A stretch of DNA of 21,776 bases from positions 1-21,776 of the forward strand of contig JAGVEP010000116.1 in NCBI GenBank assembly GCA_020058145.1, read 5' to 3'. The notes under the pieces were generated by a model, which worked only from the letters and a program-made list of their open reading frames with translations, did not search any database and was not told where the DNA came from. This document shows, piece by piece, positions 1 through 7,507 of this stretch (positions are counted from its first letter, which is position 1; every line of letters begins with the position of its first letter). The stretch is from Phycisphaerae bacterium (GTDB lineage Bacteria; Planctomycetota; Phycisphaerae; UBA1845; Fen-1342). Made by a program: the position numbers and the translations under genes.

Positions 1-741
1 AAGGCGACTGCGGACGGCTGGATCATCAACGGCACTAAGAACTTCGTGACCAACGGGGCGGACGCCCACGTCGCCGTGATCTTCGCGGTGAGCGAGCCCG
101 AGAAGACCAAAGATCGCCTGTCGGCGTTCGTCATCGAGCAGGGGACTCCCGGTTTCACGCTGGGCAAACTCGAGAAAAAGCTCGGTATCCGGGCCAGCAG
201 CACGGCGGAGCTGATCTTCGAGAACTGCCGCGTACCGAATAGCGCCCTGCTCGGCCAGCGTGGTAAGGGCCTGAATGTCGCCCTCGCCACGCTCGACGGC
301 GGACGCGTCGGCGTGGCGGCGCAGGCCGTCGGACTGTCGCAGGCCGCGCTCGATTGCAGCATCGACTACGCCAATACCCGCGTACAATTCAATCAGCCGA
401 TCGGCAAGTTTCAGGCGATTCAGTGGAAGCTCGCCGACATGGCGACGGGGATTGCCGCGGCCCGGCTGCTCACGTACCGCGCCGCGTGGCTGAAGCAGAA
501 TAAGCAGCCCTACGGCGCCGAGGCCGCGATGGCGAAGCTCTTTGCGAGCGAGATGTCCAACCGTGTGACCGACATGGCGATCCAGGTTTATGGCGGCTAC
601 GGCTATTGCACGGACTACCCCGCGGAACGATTGATGCGGGATGCCCGCATTACCGAGCTGTACGAGGGGACGAGCGAAGTTCAGCGGCTGGTAATCGCCC
701 GCAAAGTCATTCAAGACCCCGCGTGGGTAACCCGCGGATAA
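1..741 (+). CDS. Acyl-CoA dehydrogenase, C-terminal part (5' end outside window)
   Basis: FAD-dependent acyl-CoA dehydrogenase, which oxidises an acyl-CoA to the trans-2-enoyl-CoA and passes electrons to ETF. The reading frame is open from base 1, so the N-terminus is missing; 246 residues remain. Visible family landmarks are KNFVTNGA near the start (middle beta domain), RVQFNQPIGKFQAIQ, QVYGGYGY, RDARI and the C-terminal LYEGTSEVQR. The Glu of YEGT (codon 664-666) sits where short-chain and butyryl-CoA dehydrogenases have their catalytic base. It is followed on the same strand by thiolase, hydroxyacyl-CoA dehydrogenase and enoyl-CoA hydratase genes, so it supplies the first step of a beta-oxidation spiral, or the last step if the set runs towards butanoyl-CoA. 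Chain-length preference cannot be read from the sequence; the short-chain assignment is an inference from the neighbours. Confidence 0.93.
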   Translation, partial: KATADGWIINGTKNFVTNGADAHVAVIFAVSEPEKTKDRLSAFVIEQGTPGFTLGKLEKKLGIRASSTAELIFENCRVPNSALLGQRGKGLNVALATLDGGRVGVAAQAVGLSQAALDCSIDYANTRVQFNQPIGKFQAIQWKLADMATGIAAARLLTYRAAWLKQNKQPYGAEAAMAKLFASEMSNRVTDMAIQVYGGYGYCTDYPAERLMRDARITELYEGTSEVQRLVIARKVIQDPAWVTRG

Positions 742-789
742 GGCACGGTGGGCCTGGCCCACCAAGACAAACTGTACGAGGACTCGACC

Positions 790-1968
790 ATGCCGGACAA
801 AAACGTGTATCTGGTACTCGGCAAACGCAGCCCGATGGGGCGTTTCTTGGGCGCACTCACCAAGCTGACCGCGATGGAGCTGGGCGGCCAGGTCGCGAGG
901 ACGCTCATCGCGGAAGCCAAGGCGGACGCGGGGGCCATCGGCGAGGTCTACGTCGGGCAGGTGCTCCAGGCCGGCTGCGGGCAGAACCCCGCCCGGCAGG
1001 TCGCGCTCGCCGGCGGCGTGCCCGACACGGTCTCGGCTTGCACCGTCAACAAGGTCTGCGGCAGCGGGCTCCAGGCGGTCATGTTCGCCGATTTGACGAT
1101 CCGGGCCGGCGACGCCGACCTCATTCTCGCCGGCGGGATCGAGTCGATGAGCCAGGCGCCCTTCCTCGCCCGCACGGTCCGCGGCGGCAACAAGTTCGGC
1201 AATACCGAGTTGGTCGACGAGCTGCTCTACGACGGCCTCACAAACGTCTACACGAACGAGTTGATGGGCGAGCTGGCCGAGTATACGGCCGAGAAGGCGG
1301 GGATTACCCGCCGGCAGCAGGACGAATGGTCCCTGCGGAGCCAGCAGCTTGCGGCGCGGTCATCGCAGGAAGGCAAGTTCAAGGCCGAGATCGCCCCCAT
1401 CAATGTGCCAAAGGCCAAGGAGCTTTTTGCCGTGGACGAGACGTTCCGCGGGGATACGACGCTCGAGGGTCTGGGGAGTTTGAAGCCGGCGTTCAAGAAG
1501 GACGGCACGGTTACCGCAGGCAATGCGTCGCAGCTTTCTGACGGGGCCGGGATGCTGCTGGTCGCGAGCGAGAACGGGCTCAAGAAGTGCGGCGGCAAAC
1601 CGCTGGCGCGGATTGTCGGCCAGGCGACGGCAGGGGGGCCGCCACGCGAGTTGTTCTTCACCCCACCGATCGCGGCGAAGATGGTCTGCCAGAAGGCGGG
1701 GTGGAAAATCGCGGACGTGGACCTGTGGGAGCTGAACGAGGCGTTTGCTTCGCAGACTCTCGCCGGGATCAAGGCCCTGGAAATCGAGACGGACAAGGTC
1801 AATATCAACGGCGGCGCGATCGCGCTTGGTCACCCCATCGGCGCCAGCGGCGCCCGCGTGCTCGTCACGCTGCTGCACGCGTTGAAACAGCGCGGCGGCA
1901 AGCGCGGCGTGGTGGCGGTGTGCCTCGGCGGCGGGAATGCTGTCGCCCTGGGCGTGGAGATGCTGTAG
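790..1968 (+). CDS. Acetyl-CoA C-acetyltransferase (thiolase)
   Basis: Thiolase, either condensing two acetyl-CoA to acetoacetyl-CoA or cleaving 3-ketoacyl-CoA. The 392-residue protein has the full active site: Cys90 in NKVCGSGLQ, His348 in GHPIGASGAR and Cys378 in VCLGGGNA, at the spacing of biosynthetic thiolases. The frame is open further upstream (from 748), but ATG 790 is chosen because a GAGGA ribosome site lies at 778-782, seven bases before it, and because the protein then begins at the family's usual position. It lies 48 bases after the acyl-CoA dehydrogenase stop and is probably co-transcribed with it. Whether it works in the synthetic (PhaA/AtoB-like) or degradative (FadA-like) direction is not decided by sequence; the C-terminus and length favour the acetyl-CoA acetyltransferase group. 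Confidence 0.95.
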   Translation: MPDKNVYLVLGKRSPMGRFLGALTKLTAMELGGQVARTLIAEAKADAGAIGEVYVGQVLQAGCGQNPARQVALAGGVPDTVSACTVNKVCGSGLQAVMFADLTIRAGDADLILAGGIESMSQAPFLARTVRGGNKFGNTELVDELLYDGLTNVYTNELMGELAEYTAEKAGITRRQQDEWSLRSQQLAARSSQEGKFKAEIAPINVPKAKELFAVDETFRGDTTLEGLGSLKPAFKKDGTVTAGNASQLSDGAGMLLVASENGLKKCGGKPLARIVGQATAGGPPRELFFTPPIAAKMVCQKAGWKIADVDLWELNEAFASQTLAGIKALEIETDKVNINGGAIALGHPIGASGARVLVTLLHALKQRGGKRGVVAVCLGGGNAVALGVEML

Positions 1969-2002
1969 CGGCCGGGCTTTGCCCCGGCTGGTGAGTGGCA
2001 AG

Positions 2003-2075
2003 TGTGGCACCGGCTAATAGCCGGTGCCTGCGCCTTGGTTGTATGAACGAGCACCGGCTATTAGCCGGTGCCACA
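2003..2075. repeat. Pair of inverted palindromes between thiolase and hydroxyacyl-CoA dehydrogenase genes
   Basis: A 25-base arm at 2003-2027 is the exact reverse complement of 2051-2075. Each arm holds a 21-base palindrome with a single central base (GCACCGGCTA-A-TAGCCGGTGC and its complement). The DNA can therefore form two small hairpins or one long one with a 23-base loop. It sits wholly in the 123-base gap between the two genes and stops just before the ribosome site of the next gene. It resembles REP-type extragenic palindromes. It could attenuate or protect the transcript between operon genes; it has no T tract, so it is not a classical terminator. Confidence 0.85.
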
Positions 2076-2091
2076 AAACGGAGGCTGGACG

Positions 2092-2958
2092 ATGAACATC
2101 CGCACGAACGTAAAGACCGTCGGTGTCCTTGGCACCGGGACGATGGGCTCTGGCATCGCGCAGACTTTCGCCGCTGCCGGCCGAGCGGTGCTCATGTACG
2201 ACGCTCTGCCAGGGGCGGTGGACAAGGCCCTCACCACCATCAAGAAATCGCTCGACAAATTCGTCGAGAAGGAAAAGTTGACGGCGGCCGCGGCGGAGGC
2301 GACGAAGAAGAACCTGAGCGCCGCCGGCTTGAACGACATGGCCCGCGTCGACCTCGTCGTCGAGGCCGTATTCGAGGATGTGAACGTCAAACGTGAGCTG
2401 TATCAGCAGCTCGCCAAGATCATGCCGGCGGATGTTGTGCTGGCGAGCAATACGAGCAGCATCTCGGTCAGTCAGCTCGGCGCCCTGAGCGGCCGGCCCG
2501 AGCAGTTCATCGGCATGCACTTTTTCAACCCGGTGCCGATGATGAAACTCGTCGAGGTCGTTGTGGGGCTGAAAACCGCCGAGCCGGTCGTTGAGTTCAT
2601 CTCGAATTTGTCGAAAGAGCTGGGCAAGACGCCGCTGCGGGTCAAGGATCACCCCGGTTTCGTGAGCAACCGCGTGTTGATGCCGCTGATCAACGAGGGG
2701 ATCGCGGTGTATGCCGATGGCGTCGCGGACCCGGCCACCATTGACGAGGTAATGAAGCTCGGTTGTGCCCACACGATGGGCCCGCTAGCGACGGCGGACC
2801 TGATCGGTCTCGATGTGTGCCTCAATATCATGGAAGTCCTGCACCGCGACCTCGGCGAGGACCGCTATCGTCCGCACCCGGTGCTGCGGACGATGGTCCG
2901 CGCGGGCCTGCTGGGCCGCAAGACCGGACGTGGGTTTTTTGATTATTCTGCGAAATAG
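2092..2958 (+). CDS. 3-hydroxybutyryl-CoA dehydrogenase (3-hydroxyacyl-CoA dehydrogenase)
   Basis: NAD(P)-dependent enzyme interconverting 3-hydroxyacyl-CoA and 3-ketoacyl-CoA. The 288-residue length matches the single-domain butyryl-CoA type rather than the fused FadB type. An N-terminal Rossmann fold carries GTGTMG at residues 14-19. The catalytic region has SNTSS (119-123), His143 in GMHFFNP paired with Glu155, and Asn193 in HPGFVSNR. The C-terminal half is the helical dimerisation domain (Pfam 3HCDH type). The frame is open to an upstream GTG at 2068, but ATG 2092 is preferred because GGAGG at 2080-2084 is seven bases away. It is separated from the thiolase gene by the palindrome pair at 2003-2075 and followed 66 bases later by enoyl-CoA hydratase. 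Confidence 0.95.
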   Translation: MNIRTNVKTVGVLGTGTMGSGIAQTFAAAGRAVLMYDALPGAVDKALTTIKKSLDKFVEKEKLTAAAAEATKKNLSAAGLNDMARVDLVVEAVFEDVNVKRELYQQLAKIMPADVVLASNTSSISVSQLGALSGRPEQFIGMHFFNPVPMMKLVEVVVGLKTAEPVVEFISNLSKELGKTPLRVKDHPGFVSNRVLMPLINEGIAVYADGVADPATIDEVMKLGCAHTMGPLATADLIGLDVCLNIMEVLHRDLGEDRYRPHPVLRTMVRAGLLGRKTGRGFFDYSAK

Positions 2959-3024
2959 CGTCCTGCTGCCGTGCACTGCTGGTTCACGGCCAGCGCGCGC
3001 GGCTCTGACAAAGACAGGTGATCG

Positions 3025-3795
3025 ATGGCCAATGAGAAATCTCAAACTGAAATCGTGCTGACAAAAGAAGGCGCCGTCGCGACGGTCCGCTTCGTACCCG
3101 CTTCGGGCGTCAACATCTTCTCCTCGCGCGTCATCGGCGACCTCGGGATCGTCGTCGAGAAGCTCGCCACGGACACCCGTGTGCGGTTCGTCGTCTTCCG
3201 CGGCGACGGCAAGGTCTTCCTCGCGGGCGCCGACATCAGCGAGATGAGCGCCTTTACCGAGGATCAGGGCCGCGCGTTCGCCCGCCATGGGCACAACGTG
3301 TTCAACGCGATCGAGGCGCTGCCGCAGATCACCATCGCCGCCATGAATGGCCACGCCCTCGGCGGCGGCTGCGAGTTGGCGGTGTCGTGCGACTTTCGAC
3401 TGCTGGTCAAAGACGGCAGAATCGGCTCGCCGGAGACCCGGCTGGGCCTGATTCCCGGCTGGGGCGGCACGTTACGCCTGCCGCGGTATGTCGGCCTGGG
3501 CGTGGCCCGCAGGCTGCTCTTCTCGGGTGAGGCCATCAGCGCGGAGGAAGCGCACCGTATTGGCCTGGTCGACGAAGTCGTGCCCTCGGCGGCGGAGATA
3601 GACGCCGTGCTGCAACGCTGGTTCAAGCAACTGGCCCCCGGTTCGCCCGCGGCGATCGCCCGCTGCAAGCAGTCCCTGCGGCTGAAGGACGAGATCGAGG
3701 AATTCGCCAAGTGCTTCAGTTGCTCGGATTCGAAGGAAGGTACGTCGGCGTTTCTGGCAAAAAAGCCGCCGAGTTGGGCGAATTGGCCCTCGTAG
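3025..3795 (+). CDS. Enoyl-CoA hydratase (crotonase family)
   Basis: Crotonase-fold enzyme that adds water to a trans-2-enoyl-CoA to give the 3-hydroxyacyl-CoA. It has 256 residues, the usual size. The oxyanion-hole segments are AGADISEM (near 67-74) and GHALGGG (109-115). Both acid residues of hydratases are present: Glu117 in GGGCELAV and Glu137 in SPETRLGLIPG. Presence of both makes a true hydratase more likely than another crotonase activity. An AGGTG at 3016-3020 precedes the ATG. With the three upstream genes it completes a four-enzyme set for interconversion of acyl-CoA, enoyl-CoA, hydroxyacyl-CoA and ketoacyl-CoA. The C-terminus departs slightly from the family in its last dozen residues (KKPPSWANWPS), which could be natural or a late frameshift. 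Confidence 0.93.
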   Translation: MANEKSQTEIVLTKEGAVATVRFVPASGVNIFSSRVIGDLGIVVEKLATDTRVRFVVFRGDGKVFLAGADISEMSAFTEDQGRAFARHGHNVFNAIEALPQITIAAMNGHALGGGCELAVSCDFRLLVKDGRIGSPETRLGLIPGWGGTLRLPRYVGLGVARRLLFSGEAISAEEAHRIGLVDEVVPSAAEIDAVLQRWFKQLAPGSPAAIARCKQSLRLKDEIEEFAKCFSCSDSKEGTSAFLAKKPPSWANWPS

Positions 3796-3812
3796 GGCGG
3801 GCTGTGCCCGCC
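3796..3812 (+). terminator. Hairpin directly after the enoyl-CoA hydratase stop
   Basis: GGCGGGC at 3796-3802 pairs perfectly with GCCCGCC at 3806-3812 around a TGT loop and begins at the base after the stop codon. It is followed by GTTTG rather than a T run, so termination is plausible but not certain. It marks the probable end of the beta-oxidation operon. Confidence 0.5.
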
Positions 3813-3891
3813 GTTTGATCCGATCCGGCCGCGCGCCTGGAATGGTAGTGTCGGGTCCGAGTAATGTCCGCCAGCCCTGGGAGGCAGGCTC

Positions 3892-4250
3892 ATGCCACTC
3901 GCCGTCGTCAACATGGCCATGCTCCAGTGCATGTGCGGCGCCGCGCCAACGCCGCTCACAGTCACCAGTAATATGCAGGTGATGATCGGCAATCAGCTCA
4001 CGGGGACCATCATGGACTTCGCGCCGATGGCTAATATCAAGCCGTTTGGGCCGTGTACGATCCTGACATCTGCGGCCAGTGGCGTGCCGACGCCCTGTGT
4101 GCCCGCGGCGCCGGCCCCGTGGACTCCGGGTGCCGCGAAAACCATGATCGGCTATTTCCCAGCACTGCAGCAGAGCGACAAGCTCACCTGCGCGGTCGGG
4201 GGATGATCTCGATCATCAACCCAGGGCAGATGACGACGCTGGTTTCGTAG
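3892..4250 (+). pseudogene. PAAR-like (DUF4280-type) protein gene with a one-base frameshift in a G run
   Basis: The first 104 codons (3892-4206) read as a PAAR-like protein of the DUF4280 type: conserved Cys-Met-Cys-Gly near residue 13, a central IMDFAPMANIKPFGPC segment, TPCVPAAPAPW and a terminal LTCAVGG. These small proteins cap the spike of type VI or extracellular contractile injection machines and can carry effectors. The frame ends with TGA at 4204-4206, just where the family normally continues with GG-x-I. The neighbouring frame supplies exactly that: MISIINPGQMTTLVS, ending at 4250. The switch falls in five Gs at 4198-4202; six would restore one product of about 120 residues. GGGAGG at 3879-3884 lies seven bases before the ATG. 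No other injection-system gene is in the window. It may be a real lesion, a slippage-controlled gene or a sequencing error. Confidence 0.75.
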
Positions 4251-4278
4251 CGGTTGCCGACAAAGCCCCGCAAGCGTG

Positions 4279-5283
4279 TTACGCCACACGACCCCGGCGA
4301 CGAATAACCAGCACGCCCAAGGCCGCCAGCACGGCCGTCCCCGGTTCTGGCACCACCAAACCGGCCAGGTCGATCAACTCGGCCATGCCGCCACGGACAA
4401 CGTGTCGGCCGAATTCCCAATCGAGGTGGGGGTTGTCATACACATCGGTCGGCTGGTGGTATTCGGCATTCGACCCTTGGTACCAGGTTTCGGGCGTGGT
4501 GTGCTCCGTCAGCCGAATCGCGCTGTAGCCGTACTCCCAAAAGGGCGAATGGTCGGAGTTGCCGTAGTTGTCGATGCTGACTTCCACGTCAATCGGGGTG
4601 TAGGCCGCGTACTTGGCGACCAGTTCCTGCGCCAGCCAGGACGACGCTGCGTTCGTGAGAATGTCCAGGTCGTAATCGGGGTCGGGTTCCTGGCTATCCC
4701 AGCCGGGATGCAGGATCATGTCCAGGTTAATCACGCCGGCGATGTTCTCTCCGCCGCTGTGCACGGCCTGGGCGTACCTTCGGCTGCCGAGCAACCCGTC
4801 CTCCTCGCCGGAAAACGCGATGAAGCGCAGGGTGCCCTCGAACTGATACTGCGAGAGAATCCGCGCCGCGGTGAGCACGGCCGCCGTCCCGCTGCCGTTG
4901 TCGTCGGCGCCGACGGTATTGGCCAGCGTGTCGTAGTGGGCACAAATGACGTAAACATCCTGCGGGCGCGTCGTGCCCGTGATCTCGGCCACCACGTTGG
5001 GCGAATAGCTGTAGTTGAAGATCTGCTGAAACGTGCTGAGCCCGAAACCCTGGAACTGACTCGTGATCCAGTCGCCCGCGATGTTGCCGCCGTCGCCCAC
5101 GGCCCAACGATTCGGCAGATAAACGCCCGGATACACCGGGTCCACGCCCGCCAGGACGCGGAGGTACGACTGGTACTCGGCCACGGTGACCTGGTTGATG
5201 ACGTCTTCGATGGCGTCTGCGTGCGCAGGGCGTGCGAACAGTGCAACGCAGACCCAAGCGAGCCCGAATACGACGCGTCTCAT
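4279..5283 (-). CDS. Secreted M28-family metallopeptidase with PEP-CTERM sorting signal
   Basis: Zinc aminopeptidase-like protein, 334 residues. Residues 1-23 form a signal peptide (hydrophobic core, then ARPAHADA). The M28 domain has the metal ligands in order: His116 (AHYDT), Asp127-Asp128 (GADDNGSG), Glu160-Glu161 (SGEEDG), Asp188 (NLDM) and His276 (YHQPTD). The last 24 residues are VPEPG, a hydrophobic stretch and an Arg-rich tail, the layout of PEP-CTERM signals that are read by an exosortase. The protein is thus probably exported and anchored or processed at the cell surface. CAGGAG precedes the ATG (5281-5283). It lies 116 bases downstream of a close paralogue on the same strand that has the same catalytic domain but a different C-terminus. 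Substrate unknown. Confidence 0.9.
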   Translation of the reverse strand: MRRVVFGLAWVCVALFARPAHADAIEDVINQVTVAEYQSYLRVLAGVDPVYPGVYLPNRWAVGDGGNIAGDWITSQFQGFGLSTFQQIFNYSYSPNVVAEITGTTRPQDVYVICAHYDTLANTVGADDNGSGTAAVLTAARILSQYQFEGTLRFIAFSGEEDGLLGSRRYAQAVHSGGENIAGVINLDMILHPGWDSQEPDPDYDLDILTNAASSWLAQELVAKYAAYTPIDVEVSIDNYGNSDHSPFWEYGYSAIRLTEHTTPETWYQGSNAEYHQPTDVYDNPHLDWEFGRHVVRGGMAELIDLAGLVVPEPGTAVLAALGVLVIRRRGRVA

Positions 5284-5399
5284 AAAACACTCCTGTGTGC
5301 AGACCCTTACTAATGCCCCTGCGACTTATAGGCTGTCTGAAGCGCGGAATTCAAGCGCGGCCTGCGAAAACGCCGTCAGAGCCGCTGGCGCGCTCGTCT

Positions 5400-6533
5400 C
5401 TACGGGCGGAGGGCGCTCAGCAGCGCGACAAAGGGATCGATATCGTCAAAACCGACCAGCCCGTCACGGTTGCAATCCCCGTTCATGATATTGCAGTTCG
5501 GGTACTGGATGGGGTAGCCAGCGGGATCGGTCAGGGCCAGCACGAACGGGTCGATGTCGTCGAAATCTACGCTACCGTCGCAATTCAGGTCGCCGATGGG
5601 CATGGCCCCGGCCAGGCCGGCCAACGCAACCACGGCGCCGCGGATGGCGTGCCGCCCGAACTCCCAATCGAAATCCGGGTTGTCCATCGCGTCCGTGGGC
5701 TGGTGATACGTGTCGTTCGAGCCCCCCCAAATCTCCCACACCGTGTTTTCATGCACTCCGACCGCGTTGTAGCCCCACTGCCAGAAGGACCAGTGGTCAG
5801 ACACGGCGTCCGCATCGACGTGCACCTGGTAGTCGATGGGCGTATACTGGGCATATTGCTGAGACAGGTACTCCGCCAACCAGCTCGAACCCGGGTCGGT
5901 CGCAATATCGAGGTCGTAATCCGGATCGGGTTCCGCGTTGTCGAAACCGGGGTGCAGAATCATGTCGAGGTTGATCGCCGCGACGATGTTCTCGCCGGAG
6001 AGGTAGGCACCGTGCGCATAATCCAGACTGCCAACCATCCACTGTTCTTCGCCGGAGAACGCGATGAAGCGGACGGTCGCGTCGCACCGGTAGTGCCCGA
6101 GAATTCGAGCCGCGGTCATGACGGCGGCGGTGCCGCTGCCATTGTCGTCACAGCCGGGTGTGCCCGGCACAGCGTCGTAGTGTGCGCAGATGATGTAGAC
6201 GTCGTCCGGCCGTGTGCTGCCGCGGATTTCGCCGATCACGCTGGGGCCATAAGTCCAGTTGAAAATGTGGTAGCTCGGCTCGAGGCCCGCGCTGGCAAAG
6301 TGGTTGTAGATGTAATCGCCGGCCACGTAGATGCCCTGCACTCCCAGCGACCAGCGGTCCGGGATGTGGTAGTTGGTCCCCGGCGCCGGATCAACACCGG
6401 TGAGCACCCGCAGGTACGATTGGTATTCAGCGATGGAGACCTGGTCCGCGATGTCCCCGAGCAGGTCGGCGTACGCCTGATAAGTGGTGAAACCTCCGAG
6501 TGCGATGGCGACGCCAATGAGCAAGCGTGTCAT
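5400..6533 (-). CDS. Secreted M28-family metallopeptidase with dockerin-like C-terminal Ca-binding repeats
   Basis: A 377-residue paralogue of the downstream peptidase, starting with a short signal peptide (residues 1-22). Metal ligands are intact: His118 (AHYDA), Asp129-Asp130 (GCDDNGSG), Glu162-Glu163 (SGEEQW), Asp190 (NLDM) and His277 (YHQPTD). The two catalytic domains match closely by eye, for example EYQSYLRVL and DPDYDLDI in both. From about residue 313 it switches to two EF-hand-like loops, GDLNCDGSVDFDDIDPFV and GDCNRDGLVGFDDIDPFV, typical of planctomycete dockerin-type tails. GGGAG lies before the ATG at 6531-6533. Expected to be extracellular; the tail probably binds calcium and mediates attachment. 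The gene pair looks like a tandem duplication followed by exchange of the C-terminal module. Confidence 0.9.
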   Translation of the reverse strand: MTRLLIGVAIALGGFTTYQAYADLLGDIADQVSIAEYQSYLRVLTGVDPAPGTNYHIPDRWSLGVQGIYVAGDYIYNHFASAGLEPSYHIFNWTYGPSVIGEIRGSTRPDDVYIICAHYDAVPGTPGCDDNGSGTAAVMTAARILGHYRCDATVRFIAFSGEEQWMVGSLDYAHGAYLSGENIVAAINLDMILHPGFDNAEPDPDYDLDIATDPGSSWLAEYLSQQYAQYTPIDYQVHVDADAVSDHWSFWQWGYNAVGVHENTVWEIWGGSNDTYHQPTDAMDNPDFDWEFGRHAIRGAVVALAGLAGAMPIGDLNCDGSVDFDDIDPFVLALTDPAGYPIQYPNCNIMNGDCNRDGLVGFDDIDPFVALLSALRP

Positions 6534-6686
6534 AACCCGACTCCCGGAACCGGCGCACAGCGTGCGCGCGGCTCGCCAGATTATAGGCCCGCGGATTTCT
6601 CGATTTCAAGTAGAGACCGATAATTGTCACAGGATCTTGGGTGTGCTCCGGTGTCCAAGGGCCGCCGCGTTGGCATGCGGGTTGGC

Positions 6687-7133
6687 CTAGAGCGGCCGCG
6701 TGTCGTTGTCGCGCAGGCACGTCTGAATGGCCGGCAGAGGGAATAGATCGCCGGTATTTATGCCCGGGCAATGCCCGGCCGTCGTTTCCCACGCCCGCGG
6801 AGACTTGAGGTTGGATTTCCAAAACGGCCACGTGCGGCACTGCACGGGGCGGACGGGGTGAATTCGGCAGGTGGTCTTACCGTCGGGGTTACGCTGAAGA
6901 AACTCGCAATCCCCGCCGGGCAGCTCCAACAGACTGAGGCCGCGGCCGACGCGCCGGATGTGCTGACGGGCGAATTGTTCAGCGGTTAATCCCGCAAACG
7001 CAGCGATTTGCGCACTCTCAACGTGGTCGACCCAAACGTACCCGGGTGTACCGCTGCAGCAATTTCCGCACTGCGTGCAGGAAAACCGCAGTCCGTCGGC
7101 AAACCAGGGCAAGGCGGCTGCGGGAGCGGTCAC
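6687..7133 (-). CDS. YkgJ-family cysteine-cluster protein (putative metal chelator)
   Basis: A 148-residue protein with the pattern CTQCGNCC at residues 19-26, then GGDCEF, TTCRIHPVRPVQCRTWPFW and GHCPGI. This is the arrangement of the YkgJ/FliB-like cysteine-cluster family, thought to bind zinc or an iron-sulphur centre; the reaction is not established. The open frame reaches a GTG at 7184, but that would overlap the SEC-C gene by 55 bases. The GTG at 7131-7133 is preferred: it overlaps the upstream stop as GTGA and has GGGAAG before it. The two genes are then translationally coupled, implying a joint role. A second, divergent YkgJ-type protein is at 17851. Confidence 0.85.
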   Translation of the reverse strand: MTAPAAALPWFADGLRFSCTQCGNCCSGTPGYVWVDHVESAQIAAFAGLTAEQFARQHIRRVGRGLSLLELPGGDCEFLQRNPDGKTTCRIHPVRPVQCRTWPFWKSNLKSPRAWETTAGHCPGINTGDLFPLPAIQTCLRDNDTRPL

Positions 7134-7339
7134 GAAATCTTCCCGCAGCACTTCTTGAACTTCTTCCCGGAGCCGCACGGGCACGGGTCGTTACGCCCGG
7201 TCGATTTGCTCGCGTGGGCCTGCTCGACGGGCACGTCGGGGATCGGGGGAGCGTCGGGATCGACCACTTCGTTCGTCAGCTTCTTCTTTTCCTGCATTCG
7301 CTCGTAGTGTTTGGCAAAGCGGTCCACGTTTTCGGGCAT
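7130..7339 (-). CDS. Small SEC-C motif protein
   Basis: A 69-residue protein whose last 20 residues are a SEC-C zinc motif, GRNDPCPCGSGKKFKKCC, the same metal-binding tail found at the end of SecA and on many small proteins. The part before it is charged and low in structure (KHYERMQEKKK, then a Pro-rich stretch). The frame is open up to a TTG at 7459, but ATG 7337-7339 is chosen: GAGGTG lies six bases upstream and the longer N-terminus is Ser/Pro-rich and unconvincing. It overlaps the YkgJ-type gene at GTGA. Function unknown; SEC-C tails commonly mediate protein or ribosome contacts. Confidence 0.8.
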   Translation of the reverse strand: MPENVDRFAKHYERMQEKKKLTNEVVDPDAPPIPDVPVEQAHASKSTGRNDPCPCGSGKKFKKCCGKIS

Positions 7340-7366
7340 ACGGCACACCTCGCTGGTTTTTGCGTC

Positions 7367-7372
7367 ATTATA
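7367..7372 (-). promoter_or_regulatory. Possible -10 box for the SEC-C/YkgJ operon
   Basis: Read on the minus strand this is a perfect TATAAT, placed 28 bases before the ATG at 7339. The hexamer 17 bases upstream of it is C-rich and not a good -35 box, so the call rests on the -10 element and its position alone. Confidence 0.3.
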
Positions 7373-7507
7373 CGTTAAGTCGGCGGCGACAGGGGGAGGA
7401 TAAGAATAGGCGGAGCGCGCCAAGTCAAAAAAACTGCTTGACGAACTGGCGACGGGCAATTATGTAGCCGCGCACTAGACGAGAATCGCCTTACAAGGAG
7501 CGTGGCG

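Noticed and set aside
606..1541. 311-codon plus-strand open frame
   Set aside because: Out-of-frame shadow of the acyl-CoA dehydrogenase and thiolase genes, with no motif.
4276..5313. 345-codon plus-strand open frame
   Set aside because: It lies antisense to the M28/PEP-CTERM peptidase; its content is an Arg/Val/Gly-rich mirror of a real gene and shows no domain.
5295..6623. 442-codon plus-strand open frame
   Set aside because: Antisense to the second M28 peptidase; long only because high-GC third positions remove stops.
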